Part shown: one piece after another, positions 9,773 to 18,930 of the stretch | Layout of the letters: every line of letters begins with the position of its first letter | How positions within the stretch are numbered: the stretch's first letter is position 1 | NCBI RefSeq assembly: GCF_004297405.1 | Contig: NZ_SCVC01000030.1 | Location: 248,001 to 312,000 of the forward strand | DNA length: 64,000 bases | Direction: 5' to 3' | From: Reyranella sp. | GTDB taxonomy: Bacteria > Pseudomonadota > Alphaproteobacteria > Reyranellales > Reyranellaceae | Translations under genes and position numbers: made by a program | The notes under the pieces: generated by a model | Told to the model about the DNA's origin: nothing | The model's input: only the letters and a program-made list of their open reading frames with translations | The model's database searches: none

Positions 9773-10330
9773 TCAGCCCTTGTTCCGTTGCGGCACCATG
9801 CAGAAGCCCTGCGCTTCGACGCCCAGCGTCGGATTGAACTTCGATCGGAAGTTCTCCATCGCAATCGCGGCGGTCAGCTCCACCACCTGCGCTTCGGTGA
9901 AGTGCTTGCGCAGTTCGGCGAAGAACGCGTCATCGACCTGCTGGTCGGTGTAGGTGATGCGCTCGGCATACTCCAGTGCCAGCCGTTCACTCGGACTGAA
10001 CAGCTTGCTGTCGCGCCAGTTCAGCACCTCTGCGACCTTCTCCAATCCGCCTTCGCTTTCCGTCACACGGACGGAATTGATGTCTATTCAAAAGGGACAG
10101 CCGTTGATCGACGCCACGCGCAGGTAGATCAGTGGCGGCAGGTCCTTCGGCAACTGACCCGACTGCTCGATCGAGGCGCCCAGCATCTTGGCGGCACGCA
10201 AGATCGGCGGGCAATGCGCCAATACCTTCGTTGGATTCAAGAGATCACCGAAGATCTCGCGCTCCTTGTCGAACACGGCCTTCAAGGTCGGATCATCACC
10301 ATCTTCCTCGATCTCACTGACGCGGGGCAT
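9773..10330 (-). CDS. Carboxymuconolactone decarboxylase/AhpD-like protein, probable selenoprotein (CxxU)
   Basis: Two open stretches, 10330-10091 and 10087-9773, are in the same frame and separated only by a TGA at 10090-10088. Read through, they give a 185-residue protein. The context is RVASINGCPF-[TGA]-IDINS, so the TGA replaces the second cysteine of the redox CxxC motif (Cys78, Sec81) of this peroxidase-related family. The hairpin at 10076-10058 fits a bacterial SECIS element. AhpD-like selenoproteins with CxxU are known. The downstream half (FSPSERLALEYAERIT and the helical remainder) is intact and family-like, which argues against decay. Annotation pipelines would split it into two genes. 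The remaining alternative is a recent nonsense mutation; no sel genes lie in this window. Confidence 0.82.
10058..10076 (-). promoter_or_regulatory. Candidate bacterial SECIS hairpin
   Basis: On the minus strand, 11 bases after the TGA, TTCCGTC and GACGGAA form a perfect 7-bp stem closing a five-base loop, CGTGT. The loop begins 18 bases after the TGA and has G at its second position. This satisfies the usual bacterial SECIS pattern (loop 16-37 bases from UGA, small apical loop with G in the first two positions). Confidence 0.75.
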
Positions 10331-10516
10331 CGGACGCTCCTCAAGTTGTCGGGGACGGCGACCCTACGCCGGCTTCTCTGATTCATCCAGTTGGAGGCCC
10401 CGCTGTGGCCATTCGGTGACTCGGACGGCGCGCGATGGCATTTGCCGGTCCGCGGTTCAAGATAGGCGCCAACACTCAACGCAAACGTTGACCACGTCCG
10501 AAGAGAGGAACGCGCC

Positions 10517-11728
10517 ATGGCAATCTACGGCGACACGTCGGGTATCCTTCGTCATCGCGCACAGGGTGGCGATCAGAATATCGTGCTCGAGGGCAGCGTC
10601 GGTGGAACCGCCTATGGCGATGCCGGTCAGATGCTCAACAAGAGCCGGGGTGGCGACGACACGCTGACCGGCGGCGCCTTTGCCACCAACATCCTCTTCG
10701 GCGATGCCAATACGATGCACGATCGCTCCCAGGGCGGGAACGACACGCTGATCGGGAGCAGCCGCAACGACATCCTCTATGGCGACGCCTACGGCCTCTA
10801 CAATCACGCAAGCGGCGGCGACGACATGCTGGTGATGGGCGGGCCGCAGGCACATCTGTTCGGCGATGCCTACGACATGTTCGGCCATTCTTCCGGTGGC
10901 GACGACACGCTGATCGGCAGACCCGACCAGATCGAGATCGGCATCGGGCCGCCCGGCTTTCTCCTCGGTGATGCGTTCAACATGTATGGCCAGACTCAGG
11001 GCGGCAACGACACGCTGAGCGACACCGCCGTCGCAAGCGGCGACGCCAACAGCATGTTCGATCGCGCCCGGGGCGGCGACGATACGCTGACCGGCGGCAA
11101 CGGCCGCGCCAACAATCTGATCGGCGATGCCAACCACATGTCCGACCGCACTGTCGGCGGCGACGACACGATCACCGGCGGCAACGCTGCTGTGGAGACC
11201 CTCTCGGGCGATGCCGAGGACATGTCCGGCCGGGCGCGCGGTGGCAACGATCACCTGACGAGTGAGGCCTCGATCGGCGGGACCCTCTACGGCGATGCCC
11301 GGATCATGAGCGATCGCACGGTCGGTGGCGACGATGTGCTGACGGCGAGCGGCTCCAACAACCGCCTTTACGGTGACGCCCAGACGCTCGACGGCAAGAG
11401 CCGCGGTGGCGACGACACGCTGATCAGCGGACGTGGAAGCGACCACATGTGGGGTGATGCCGCCGTCGTGGAGGCCGGGGCGCACACCGGCGCCGATGCG
11501 TTCGTCTTCGCGCCGGGCGGCGGCCACGACGACATCAACGATTTCCGTCAATGCGACGGCGACCGTATCGATGTCAGTGCCTACGGCTTTGCGGGCCTTG
11601 AAGACATGACGATCACGACCGACGGCAGCGACACCACCATCGCGTTCGACGCGACCTCCAGCGTCGTCCTGGTCGGCTTCGCCGATTCCGAGTCGTTGCA
11701 CGCGTCGGACTTCATCCTTTTCGCCTGA
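10517..11728 (+). CDS. RTX-like calcium-binding repeat protein, probable type I secretion substrate
   Basis: The 403-residue protein is almost entirely built from about eleven units of 24-35 residues. Each begins GDA, followed by about ten residues, then GGDDTL or GGNDTL. The acidic glycine-rich loops resemble haemolysin-type calcium-binding repeats, though the spacing is longer than the nine-residue RTX unit. The C-terminus (DAFVFAPGGGHDDINDF, then DRIDVSAYGF and a strand-rich end) is typical of RTX proteins exported by type I secretion. There is no N-terminal signal and no transporter gene nearby. GAGG precedes the ATG. No catalytic domain is seen. Confidence 0.85.
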   Translation: MAIYGDTSGILRHRAQGGDQNIVLEGSVGGTAYGDAGQMLNKSRGGDDTLTGGAFATNILFGDANTMHDRSQGGNDTLIGSSRNDILYGDAYGLYNHASGGDDMLVMGGPQAHLFGDAYDMFGHSSGGDDTLIGRPDQIEIGIGPPGFLLGDAFNMYGQTQGGNDTLSDTAVASGDANSMFDRARGGDDTLTGGNGRANNLIGDANHMSDRTVGGDDTITGGNAAVETLSGDAEDMSGRARGGNDHLTSEASIGGTLYGDARIMSDRTVGGDDVLTASGSNNRLYGDAQTLDGKSRGGDDTLISGRGSDHMWGDAAVVEAGAHTGADAFVFAPGGGHDDINDFRQCDGDRIDVSAYGFAGLEDMTITTDGSDTTIAFDATSSVVLVGFADSESLHASDFILFA

Positions 11729-11731
11729 GCT

Positions 11732-12880
11732 TCAGCCGACCGGCACCAGCGCCGTCAACACCAGGCGCACGAGATCGACCTGCGAGGCGGTGTCGGTCTT
11801 GGCGCGCGCACTCGCCAGTTGCGTACGCGCCGTCTCGAAGCTCACCCCCAGCCGTTTGGCGATCGCCGGCAGCGACAGTCCTGTCGTCAGCAGGCCGACG
11901 AGGCGTGCTTCGGCCGGTGTAAAACCGAACAGGGCGGACAGTGTTCGCGGTTCGACCGTGCGTGCCGTCTCGGGATCAGTGATGATCAGCATGACAGCCG
12001 CGTGCTGTGGCGTGAGCATGCCGCGGTCGAAGCCGCGATCCAGGCCAAGAGGCGTCGCGACAACCGTATAGGCCCGCCGGCCCGACGGCCGCGCGATGCG
12101 CAGATAGCCGCCTGCCCCACCCCCGACCTCGCCGGCGGTGGTTTGCGCAGCCTGCGCAATCGCGAGTTGCAACTTCGCATCGTCGCCCGCCAGCACCGCA
12201 TGCACGCCGGCGGCGGTGAGCAGAAGGCCGTCGCCCCCGCCCAGCATTGCGAGCGCCGCACGATTGGCGGTGACCAGCCGGCCGGCCACAGAGAGCTGCA
12301 CGACGCCGAACGACAGGTGATCCAGCGCCGCGGCCGCGACGACTTCCGCCCGATGAGCGGCGCCGAGACGCGCCCTCACCTGCAGCGCGCGGCCGACATG
12401 CGGCAGCAAGCGTTGCAGCACCTCGGTCGCCTCGCGCGCAAAGGGCGCGGCACGGCGCGGCCGATGGATGCCGAACGCATAGACGCCGCCACCGGGCAAG
12501 GTGCAGCTGGCCATGACGCCGTGAAAGACATCGGTATGAGGACGGATCAGCTCGCTGTAGATGCGGCTGTTCTGCCATTCGAGGTTGCTGACGAGATCGG
12601 TGCCCAGCACCGCGCGATCGAAGACGCGGTGCTTGAGCGCGGCCAAACGCCAGGGATCTTCCTCGTAGTAGTGAGCGCCGTAGAGCTCGACGACCTTCGG
12701 TATCATCCCCTGCATGTCGACGATGTCGACAGGGCTGTCGGGGGAACTCTGCATCGTCAGAGTGAACGTCGAACCATCAAACAAAGACGTCAGGCAACGC
12801 CCGACATCGCTCCAGGCGACATGACCGAGCGTCGCGTCATATAGCAGACCGATGGCTTCGGTTTCCCGATCGCTCCCCAC
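11732..12880 (-). CDS. LuxR-family transcriptional regulator
   Basis: The 382-residue protein has a C-terminal LuxR-type helix-turn-helix: LSALFGFTPAEARLVGLLTT then GLSLPAIAKRLGVSFETART. The middle contains a PAS-like segment (ALDHLSFGVVQLSVAGRLVT then ANRAALAML). No receiver domain is present, so it probably senses a small molecule or partner through its N-terminal 250 residues. The start is a GTG at 12880 next to GGAGG. It is convergent with the RTX-like gene, only three bases from its stop, so that gene is not an obvious operon partner. Confidence 0.87.
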   Translation of the reverse strand: MGSDRETEAIGLLYDATLGHVAWSDVGRCLTSLFDGSTFTLTMQSSPDSPVDIVDMQGMIPKVVELYGAHYYEEDPWRLAALKHRVFDRAVLGTDLVSNLEWQNSRIYSELIRPHTDVFHGVMASCTLPGGGVYAFGIHRPRRAAPFAREATEVLQRLLPHVGRALQVRARLGAAHRAEVVAAAALDHLSFGVVQLSVAGRLVTANRAALAMLGGGDGLLLTAAGVHAVLAGDDAKLQLAIAQAAQTTAGEVGGGAGGYLRIARPSGRRAYTVVATPLGLDRGFDRGMLTPQHAAVMLIITDPETARTVEPRTLSALFGFTPAEARLVGLLTTGLSLPAIAKRLGVSFETARTQLASARAKTDTASQVDLVRLVLTALVPVG

Positions 12881-12978
12881 GACCTCCGCTCCCCGGTGGC
12901 ATTCTTTTCGTTACACCGAGGATAGCGGGAGCAGAAAGATCCTCCACTCAATTCGACGCGAGCGGGATCGAGGCCTCT

Positions 12979-14562
12979 TTAGAAGCCCAGCACCTTCGCC
13001 TGGACAACGCCTTCGACCGCACTGATGCTGCCGATCAGGTCCTTCGAGATCGGCTGGTCGACCTGGACCAGCGCGATGGCCGATCCGCCCGGCTTGTCGC
13101 GGCCGAGATGGAAGGTCGCGATGTTGACGTTGTTTTCGCCCAGGATCGTGCCCAACCGACCGATGAAGCCCGGCTTGTCGTCGTTGGTGATGTAGAGCAT
13201 GTGCGGGGCGAACTCGGCCTCGATCTCCATGCCCTTGATCTCGACGATGCGCGGATGCTTGCCGCCGAACAGCGTACCCGTCACCGAGCGCGTGTACTTC
13301 TCGGTGGTAACCGAGAGGCGGATCAGCGAGTTGTAGTCGCTGTCGCGCTCGTGCTTGACCTCGGCCACTTCGATCCCGCGTTCGCGGGCGATCACCGGCG
13401 CGTTGACCATGTTCACCGTGTCGAGCTGCGGGCGCAGCACCCCCATCAGCGCCACCTGGGAGAGCGGCTTGATGTTGAGCGCCGCCACCTGGCCTTCGTA
13501 CTCGATCGACACGGCCTTGATGTCGGTGTCGGTGAGCTGGCCCGCGAACGAGCCCAGCTTCTCGGCGAGGTCGAGGAACGGCGCCAGCTTGGGCGCATCC
13601 TCGGCCGAGACGTTCGGCATGTTGAGCGAGTTGGTGATGGCGCCGGTCAGCAGATAGTCGGCCATCTGCTCGGCGACCTGCAGCGCCACGTTCTCCTGCG
13701 CTTCCACCGTCGAGGCGCCGAGATGCGGCGTGCAGACGAGGTTGGGCGTGCCGAACAGCACGTTCTGCTTGGCCGGCTCCTCGACGAAGACGTCGAAGCC
13801 CGCACCGGCGATGTGGCCGGAAACCAGCAGGTCGCGCACCGCCAGCTCGTCGACCAGTCCGCCGCGCGCGCAGTTCACGATGCGCACGCCCTTCTTGGTC
13901 TTCATCAGGTTGGCGCGGCTCAGGATGTTCTTGGTCTGCTCGGTGAGCGGCGTGTGCACGGTGATGAAGTCCGCACGCGCCAGCACCTGGTCGAGCGTCG
14001 CTTTCTCGACGCCGAGCTCCGTGGCGCGCTGGTCGCTCAGGAACGGGTCGTAGGCCACGACGCGCATCTTGAGGCCAATCGCGCGCTCGGCCACGATCGA
14101 GCCGATGTTGCCGCACCCGATCAGGCCCAGCGTCTTGAAGCTGAGCTCGGTGCCCATGAAGCGGTTCTTCTCCCACTTGCCGGCCTGGGTCGAGGTGTTG
14201 GCATCGGGCACCTGACGGGCGACCGCGAACATCAGCGCGATGGCGTGCTCGGCCGTGGTGATGGCATTACCGAACGGCGTGTTCATCACCACGACGCCGT
14301 TGGCGGTGGCGGCCTTGATGTCGACATTGTCGACGCCGATGCCGGCGCGGCCCACGACCTTGAGCTGCTTGGCTTCCGCCAGCACCTCGGCCGTGACCTT
14401 GGTCGCGGACCGGATGGCGAGGCCGTGATAGTTGCCGATGATGGCGCGCAGTTCGGCCGGCTTCAGGCCCGGCTTGAAATCGACGTCGCAGCCGCGCTCG
14501 GAGAAGATCTGGACAGCGCGCTGGGACAGCTCGTCGGAAATGAGAACTTTAGGCTTGGCCAT
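12979..14562 (-). CDS. serA: D-3-phosphoglycerate dehydrogenase
   Basis: SerA oxidises 3-phosphoglycerate with NAD as the first step of serine synthesis. The 527-aa length is the long form. The nucleotide site LGLIGCGNIGSIVAERAIGL, the NCARGGLVDE loop, VEEPAKQNVLF and the catalytic histidine in TPHLGAST are present. After residue 320 come an intervening domain and a C-terminal ACT domain (IEAEFAPHMLYITNDDKPGF then IGRLGTILGENNVNIATFHL), which usually binds serine. serC lies 79 bases upstream on the same strand with a palindromic repeat between them, so the two likely form one transcription unit. Confidence 0.97.
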   Translation of the reverse strand: MAKPKVLISDELSQRAVQIFSERGCDVDFKPGLKPAELRAIIGNYHGLAIRSATKVTAEVLAEAKQLKVVGRAGIGVDNVDIKAATANGVVVMNTPFGNAITTAEHAIALMFAVARQVPDANTSTQAGKWEKNRFMGTELSFKTLGLIGCGNIGSIVAERAIGLKMRVVAYDPFLSDQRATELGVEKATLDQVLARADFITVHTPLTEQTKNILSRANLMKTKKGVRIVNCARGGLVDELAVRDLLVSGHIAGAGFDVFVEEPAKQNVLFGTPNLVCTPHLGASTVEAQENVALQVAEQMADYLLTGAITNSLNMPNVSAEDAPKLAPFLDLAEKLGSFAGQLTDTDIKAVSIEYEGQVAALNIKPLSQVALMGVLRPQLDTVNMVNAPVIARERGIEVAEVKHERDSDYNSLIRLSVTTEKYTRSVTGTLFGGKHPRIVEIKGMEIEAEFAPHMLYITNDDKPGFIGRLGTILGENNVNIATFHLGRDKPGGSAIALVQVDQPISKDLIGSISAVEGVVQAKVLGF

Positions 14563-14586
14563 TTTCTAGGACTCCTAAGAAGGGAA

Positions 14587-14633
14587 CCTCACCCTGAGGA
14601 GCGTCGCGCGGCGACGCGTCTCGAAGGGTGAGG
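14587..14633. repeat. REP-like double palindrome between serC and serA
   Basis: CCTCACCCT (14587-14595) pairs with AGGGTGAGG (14625-14633), and inside it GCGTCGC pairs with GCGACGC across GCG. The flanks GAGGAG and CGTCTCGAAGG match the dispersed element common in Bradyrhizobium-like genomes; relatives lie at 15926-16032. It may trim or attenuate the serC-serA transcript. Confidence 0.75.
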
Positions 14634-14641
14634 TGATTTTT

Positions 14642-15814
14642 CTAGGCCGCAGCCTTGCCGAACTCGCGCTCGATCTCGCCATAGGCCCAGTCGAGCCACG
14701 GCAGCAGGGCTTCGAGGTCGCTCTTCTCGACCGTGGCGCCGCACCAGATGCGCAGGCCCGGCGGGGCGTCGCGGTAGGAGCCGACGTCGTAACCCGCCTT
14801 CTCGGTTTCGAGCAGGTCGGCCATCTTCTTGGCCGCCGCCGCCTGCTTGTCGGCCGGCAGCGCGGTGAACCACGGCGCGGTGATGACGAGGCAGACCGAG
14901 GTGTTGGAACGCACGGCCTTGTCGGCCGCGAGGAAGGCGATCCACTTGCGATCGGCCACGAACTTCTCGAGCACGCCGAGGTTCGCCTCGGAGCGCGCCA
15001 TCAGGCCCTTCAACCCACCGGCGCTCTCGCCCCAGCGCAGGCCGTCAATCGCGTCCTCGACGCAGAGCATCGACGGCGTGTTGATCGTCTCGCCCTTGAA
15101 GATGCCTTCGGAAAACTTGCCGCCCGAGGTCAGGCGGAAGATCTTCGGCAGCGGCCAAGCCGGCGTGTAGCTCTCCAGGCGCTGGATCGCGCGCGGACTC
15201 AGCACGAGCATGCCGTGCGCGCCCTCGCCGCCCATCACCTTCTGCCAGGACCAGGTCACGACATCGAGCTTCTGCCACGGCAGGTCCATGGCGAAGACGG
15301 CCGAGGTCGCGTCGCAGATCGCGAGACCTTCGCGGTCGTCGGCGATCCAGTCGCCGTTCGGCACCTTCACACCGGAGGTCGTACCGTTCCAGGTGAAGAC
15401 GACATCGTGCGTCCAGTCGACCGCCTTGAGATCGGCGATCTGGCCGTAGGGCGCCTTCAAGGTGCGGGTGTCCTTGAGCTTGAGCTGCTTCACCACGTCG
15501 GTGACCCAACCCTCGCCGAAGCTTTCCCAGGTCAGCATGTCGACGGGCCGCGCGCCGAGCAGCGACCACAGCGCCATCTCGACCGCGCCGGTATCCGACG
15601 CCGGCACGATGCCGATGCGATAGTCCGCCGGAATGCCCAGTACGCTGCGCGTGCGATCGACCGCTTCGACAATCTTCTTCTTGCCGAGCTTGGATCGGTG
15701 GGACCGCCCCGTGGCGGCATCTTTGAGAGCTTCGGGCGTCCAGCCAGGACGCTTGGCGCAGGGTCCGGATGAAAAATCGGGACGCGCCGGACGCATGTTC
15801 GGCTTAGTCATCAT
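14642..15814 (-). CDS. serC: Phosphoserine transaminase
   Basis: SerC makes O-phosphoserine from 3-phosphohydroxypyruvate and glutamate using PLP. The 390-residue product is of the alphaproteobacterial/archaeal subtype. It shows the family start [15 protein letters not shown], the substrate segment [19 protein letters not shown], and the PLP lysine region [19 protein letters not shown]. The ATG-ATG at 15814/15811 follows GGGAGAGG; a longer in-frame reading to 15916 lacks support. It heads the serC-serA unit. Confidence 0.96.
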   Translation of the reverse strand: MMTKPNMRPARPDFSSGPCAKRPGWTPEALKDAATGRSHRSKLGKKKIVEAVDRTRSVLGIPADYRIGIVPASDTGAVEMALWSLLGARPVDMLTWESFGEGWVTDVVKQLKLKDTRTLKAPYGQIADLKAVDWTHDVVFTWNGTTSGVKVPNGDWIADDREGLAICDATSAVFAMDLPWQKLDVVTWSWQKVMGGEGAHGMLVLSPRAIQRLESYTPAWPLPKIFRLTSGGKFSEGIFKGETINTPSMLCVEDAIDGLRWGESAGGLKGLMARSEANLGVLEKFVADRKWIAFLAADKAVRSNTSVCLVITAPWFTALPADKQAAAAKKMADLLETEKAGYDVGSYRDAPPGLRIWCGATVEKSDLEALLPWLDWAYGEIEREFGKAAA

Positions 15815-15925
15815 AACCTCTCCCTTACAGAAGAGCTGCACTCCGGTGGGGGAGCGTGGCCCGGCGCCGATATACGGGGAGAGGCGCGTGACGTCAATGT
15901 GGGGAGATTGTCGCAAGCTGGATTA

Positions 15926-16032
15926 CCTCATCCTGAGGAGCACCGTGTAGCGGTGCGTCTCGAAGGATGGGCCTCAGGCATGGTGCTCGCGCCCACCGAG
16001 ACGCTCGCTGCGCTCGCTCCTCAGGGTGAGGC
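15926..16032. repeat. REP-like repeat pair in the gap upstream of serC
   Basis: CCTCATCCTGAGGAG, a GCACCG/CGGTGC inner stem, and CGTCTCGAAGGATG form one element (15926-15972). A partial inverted copy (GCTCCTCAGGGTGAGG) lies at 16017-16032. The 15815-16177 gap otherwise holds the serC leader and the upstream region of the next gene; I see no further gene in it. Confidence 0.7.
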
Positions 16033-16177
16033 GGTGTTGCTACCTCAATTGCGCCTCGTTGGCGGCCCACCCGACTTCAAAAAATAAGCGATGTGTGTAG
16101 CTTGGAGCAGTGCGCGTGCTCGGGATCGGCTCAGCTCGGCGCGACAAAGTGCAAGGCAATCGAAAGGAGCCAACCTT

Positions 16178-17098
16178 TTGAAGCACGATGGATTAATCGC
16201 TGGCCTATCGGTGAGCGAGGGTCGCGCCTTGCTGCGCCACTTCGCGAAGCACCATCAGGTGAACCAAGAGATCGTGCGCGATTATCTGAGCACTGAACGC
16301 TGGTACGCCGGGATCGAGGCCGCCCTGAAAGCCGGTCGCATCACGCGCGACCTGCGCAATATCCTTCGCCGCCATTGCAACGATACCGATTGCGTTGAGA
16401 TATCAGCGCGCTGGGAGTTGGGCTACAAGCCCGCCACCCTCCGTGAGGCACAAGCCATCTGGAAGCGCCTGATCTCGGAGGGCTTGGTCGCCGCCGCGAC
16501 CGCCGGTGAGCGCTCCGCCTTCTCCAAGAAGATGAGTAGCAAGTGGAAGCTGACGGAAAAGGGCGAACGTCTGCGCACCGTTCGCCTTACCCGGCGTTTC
16601 GACCGGAAGAAAGCGGCCCAGGCCATCTCTGCCGCGCTCGAACGCGCGCGTGAAATCAACGCCTGCGATCAGTCGCCACTCTACATCAAGCGTATCGTCC
16701 AATACGGCAGCACACTCGACCCCGATGCAGTTGACTTCGGCGACGTCGACATATGGATCGATTTCAGCTCTCGCATCGGCGCCCTCAGCGATGATGCCTT
16801 CTCCGAGCGAGTGGAGGCAGTCGCAGAGGCCGCCGGACAGCGATACACTGGGAACTTCATCAACGACATCCCGCGCTTCTTCCTTGAGCGCCAGTTGCGA
16901 AAGCACCTGCGCGCCATGTCTATCATCGGCATGGACACTAGCGGCCTCGGGCCGGTGAAGAGCGGCTGGCCGCACAAGGTGATCTTCAAGGGTGTCAAAC
17001 CGAAACCGTTGGCAGATGAACTCGGGCCGCTGCCCGAGTGGCTAGTCTTCAAGTCCCGGCGGCAACGTGATCAGGATGGGATAGACGACGAAGCCTGA
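16178..17098 (+). CDS. Winged-helix/nucleotidyltransferase-like protein
   Basis: A 306-residue protein from a TTG at 16178, chosen because AAAGGAG ends eight bases upstream; in-frame codons back to 16091 run over repeat DNA. The N-terminal half looks like a winged helix (REAQAIWKRLISEGLVAAAT then KWKLTEKGERLRTV). The second half carries QYGSTLDPDAVDFGDVDIWI, the GS...DxD signature of the DNA polymerase beta-type nucleotidyltransferase fold (MNT/KNT-like). A nucleotidyl-transfer role is likely, but the target is unknown. No HEPN partner is visible next to it. Confidence 0.72.
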   Translation: MKHDGLIAGLSVSEGRALLRHFAKHHQVNQEIVRDYLSTERWYAGIEAALKAGRITRDLRNILRRHCNDTDCVEISARWELGYKPATLREAQAIWKRLISEGLVAAATAGERSAFSKKMSSKWKLTEKGERLRTVRLTRRFDRKKAAQAISAALERAREINACDQSPLYIKRIVQYGSTLDPDAVDFGDVDIWIDFSSRIGALSDDAFSERVEAVAEAAGQRYTGNFINDIPRFFLERQLRKHLRAMSIIGMDTSGLGPVKSGWPHKVIFKGVKPKPLADELGPLPEWLVFKSRRQRDQDGIDDEA

Positions 17099-17123
17099 GT
17101 GTGTCGAGGCACCAGCGGCCCTT

Positions 17124-17196
17124 GTCCTGCGCGAAGCGAAGGACCTCGACGCCGTTTGCAACCGGCATGAGATCCTTCGCTTCGCTCAGGATGACA
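17124..17196. repeat. Second copy of the REP-like inverted repeat
   Basis: The right arm (17167-17196) is identical over 30 bases to 283-312. The left arm (about 17121-17147, GCGAAGCGAAGGACCTC) is diverged. It sits between convergent genes, where it could act as a bidirectional transcript end. Confidence 0.8.
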
Positions 17197-17226
17197 GTGA
17201 GTCCCGTGAAGGAAGGCCCGACGCTG

Positions 17227-18819
17227 CTACTGCGCAGCGATGGCGGCGGGTGGTATGAAGATTTGTTCCGGTTCGTTGTCGAGTTCCGCGATCTGGCGAT
17301 CGAGATCGCGTTGCACGTATTGCGCGAACGGGCCGAGATGGAGATAGAGCACCATCTGGATCAGGCAGGCTTCCAGCGCCGCCGGATTCTTCTTCGCCAC
17401 CTCGACGACGGTGCGCCAGAACGGGCGGCGGAGCTGCGGCCGCAGGATGTTCATCTGCACCATGATCTTCATCAGCGCGACGGCCTCGCGCCAGCCGATC
17501 TTCTTCGGTGCACCATCGCCCAATGTCGGACGACGCAGCGCCAGCGCAACCGTGCGTACGCGATCGAAGTACGCGTCGGGTGCATAGACCGACGCCAGGA
17601 TCTCGCGATAGTCCGCGAGGATATCGCGGCGCGGCCGCTTCGGGATGAAGTTGATGCCGGCGGTGCATTGATCGCCGCTGAAGTCACTCTGGAACGGCAG
17701 CAAGCGCTGTTCCTTGTCGAGGCGGCGGAAGAGCTGCGTGTTGGGCAGCGCCGTCAGCAGGCCGACCATGCACGCGGGAATGCTGGTCGCCTCGATGCAG
17801 TCGATCATGCCCTCGGCGACGCCGGCCTTCTCCGTGTCGAAGCCGACGATGAAGCCGGCGATGACGAAGATGCCGGCGGCGTAGATCTTGTGCACGCTCT
17901 CGGCCAGGCTGCGGCGCGTATTCTGCTTCTTGCGCGTGGAGATCAGCGTGTCGGTGTCGGGGCTTTCGATACCGACGAAGATCGCGAAGAAGTTGGCGCG
18001 CGCCAGCATCTGGAGAAGCTGCGCATCGTCGGAGAGATTGATCGACGCCTCGGTCGAGAACATGAAGGGAAAGCCGCGCTCGGCCTGCCACTGTTCCAGC
18101 ACCGGCAGGAAGCGCTTCAGCGCCTTCTTGTTGCCGATCAGATTATCGTCGACGAAATCGACATGGCCGCGATGGCCGGTATCGTAGAGCGCTTGCAGCT
18201 CGGCAAGCATCTGTTCGTTGGTCTTCGAGCGCGGCACGCGGCCGTAGAGCTCGATGATGTCGCAGAACTCGCAGTTGAACGGACAGCCGCGCGAGAACTG
18301 CACGCCGACATAGAGATAGTTGCCCGTCGTGATCAGATCGAAGCGCGGCACCGGGCTCGTCGTGACGTCCGCGGTGAACTTCTCCGCCCGCAGCTTGCCC
18401 TTGCGCTCGCCGCGGTTCCACGCGGCCACGAACTCGCCGATGATGCCCTCGGCCTCGCCCAACACCAGCATGTCGGCGCTCTCGTAGATCTCCTCGCAGG
18501 AGGTCGGATCGGGGCCACCCACGACCACCGTCTTGCCCGCTTCGTGGCAAAGCCTGATCACTTCGAGTGTGTCGACGCGCTGGGGCAGCATGCCTCCGGT
18601 CATCACGACGTCGGCCCAGGCGAGATCGGCCGGTTTCAATGTCTGCGCGTTGCGGTCGACCAGCCGCATGTTCCATTCCTGCGGCAGCAGTGCAGCTAGC
18701 GTAATGAGCCCAAGCGGAGGTGCCGGACATTGAGCGCCGTAGATCTTGCAGGCCGCCCTCAGGCTCCAGAACGAATTCTCGTTGAAGCGAGGGAAGACCA
18801 TGAGCACTTTTAGGCTCAT
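17227..18819 (-). CDS. B12-binding domain radical SAM protein
   Basis: The 530-residue protein has an N-terminal cobalamin-binding-like domain (start KVLMVFPRFNENSFW, then PAPPLGLITLAALLP and VVVGGPDPTS), then a radical SAM core with the 4Fe-4S cysteines in FSRGCPFNCEFCDIIELYGR, and VDFVDDNLIGNKKALKRFL. A roughly 150-residue C-terminal extension follows, as in the DUF4070 group. Related enzymes methylate or rearrange lipids (HpnP, BchE relatives); the substrate here is unknown. ATG 18819 follows GGAGG. It is divergent from hisZ across 111 bases. Confidence 0.9.
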   Translation of the reverse strand: MSLKVLMVFPRFNENSFWSLRAACKIYGAQCPAPPLGLITLAALLPQEWNMRLVDRNAQTLKPADLAWADVVMTGGMLPQRVDTLEVIRLCHEAGKTVVVGGPDPTSCEEIYESADMLVLGEAEGIIGEFVAAWNRGERKGKLRAEKFTADVTTSPVPRFDLITTGNYLYVGVQFSRGCPFNCEFCDIIELYGRVPRSKTNEQMLAELQALYDTGHRGHVDFVDDNLIGNKKALKRFLPVLEQWQAERGFPFMFSTEASINLSDDAQLLQMLARANFFAIFVGIESPDTDTLISTRKKQNTRRSLAESVHKIYAAGIFVIAGFIVGFDTEKAGVAEGMIDCIEATSIPACMVGLLTALPNTQLFRRLDKEQRLLPFQSDFSGDQCTAGINFIPKRPRRDILADYREILASVYAPDAYFDRVRTVALALRRPTLGDGAPKKIGWREAVALMKIMVQMNILRPQLRRPFWRTVVEVAKKNPAALEACLIQMVLYLHLGPFAQYVQRDLDRQIAELDNEPEQIFIPPAAIAAQ

Positions 18820-18930
18820 TCGTCCTCCAGATGACGTAGGTCGCGGGCTTCGAGGAAGGACCTTACAGGCCTTGCGCGCCTGCCTCAAGCCGCTCCCCTT
18901 GGCGACGGCAATCGGCTATCAAGCGGCATC

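Noticed and set aside
9773-10330. Two separate small genes or a pseudogene
   Set aside because: The two parts share one frame, the stop is exactly at the CxxC cysteine, the downstream half is undamaged, and a SECIS-like hairpin follows. The selenoprotein reading explains all of this with one assumption.
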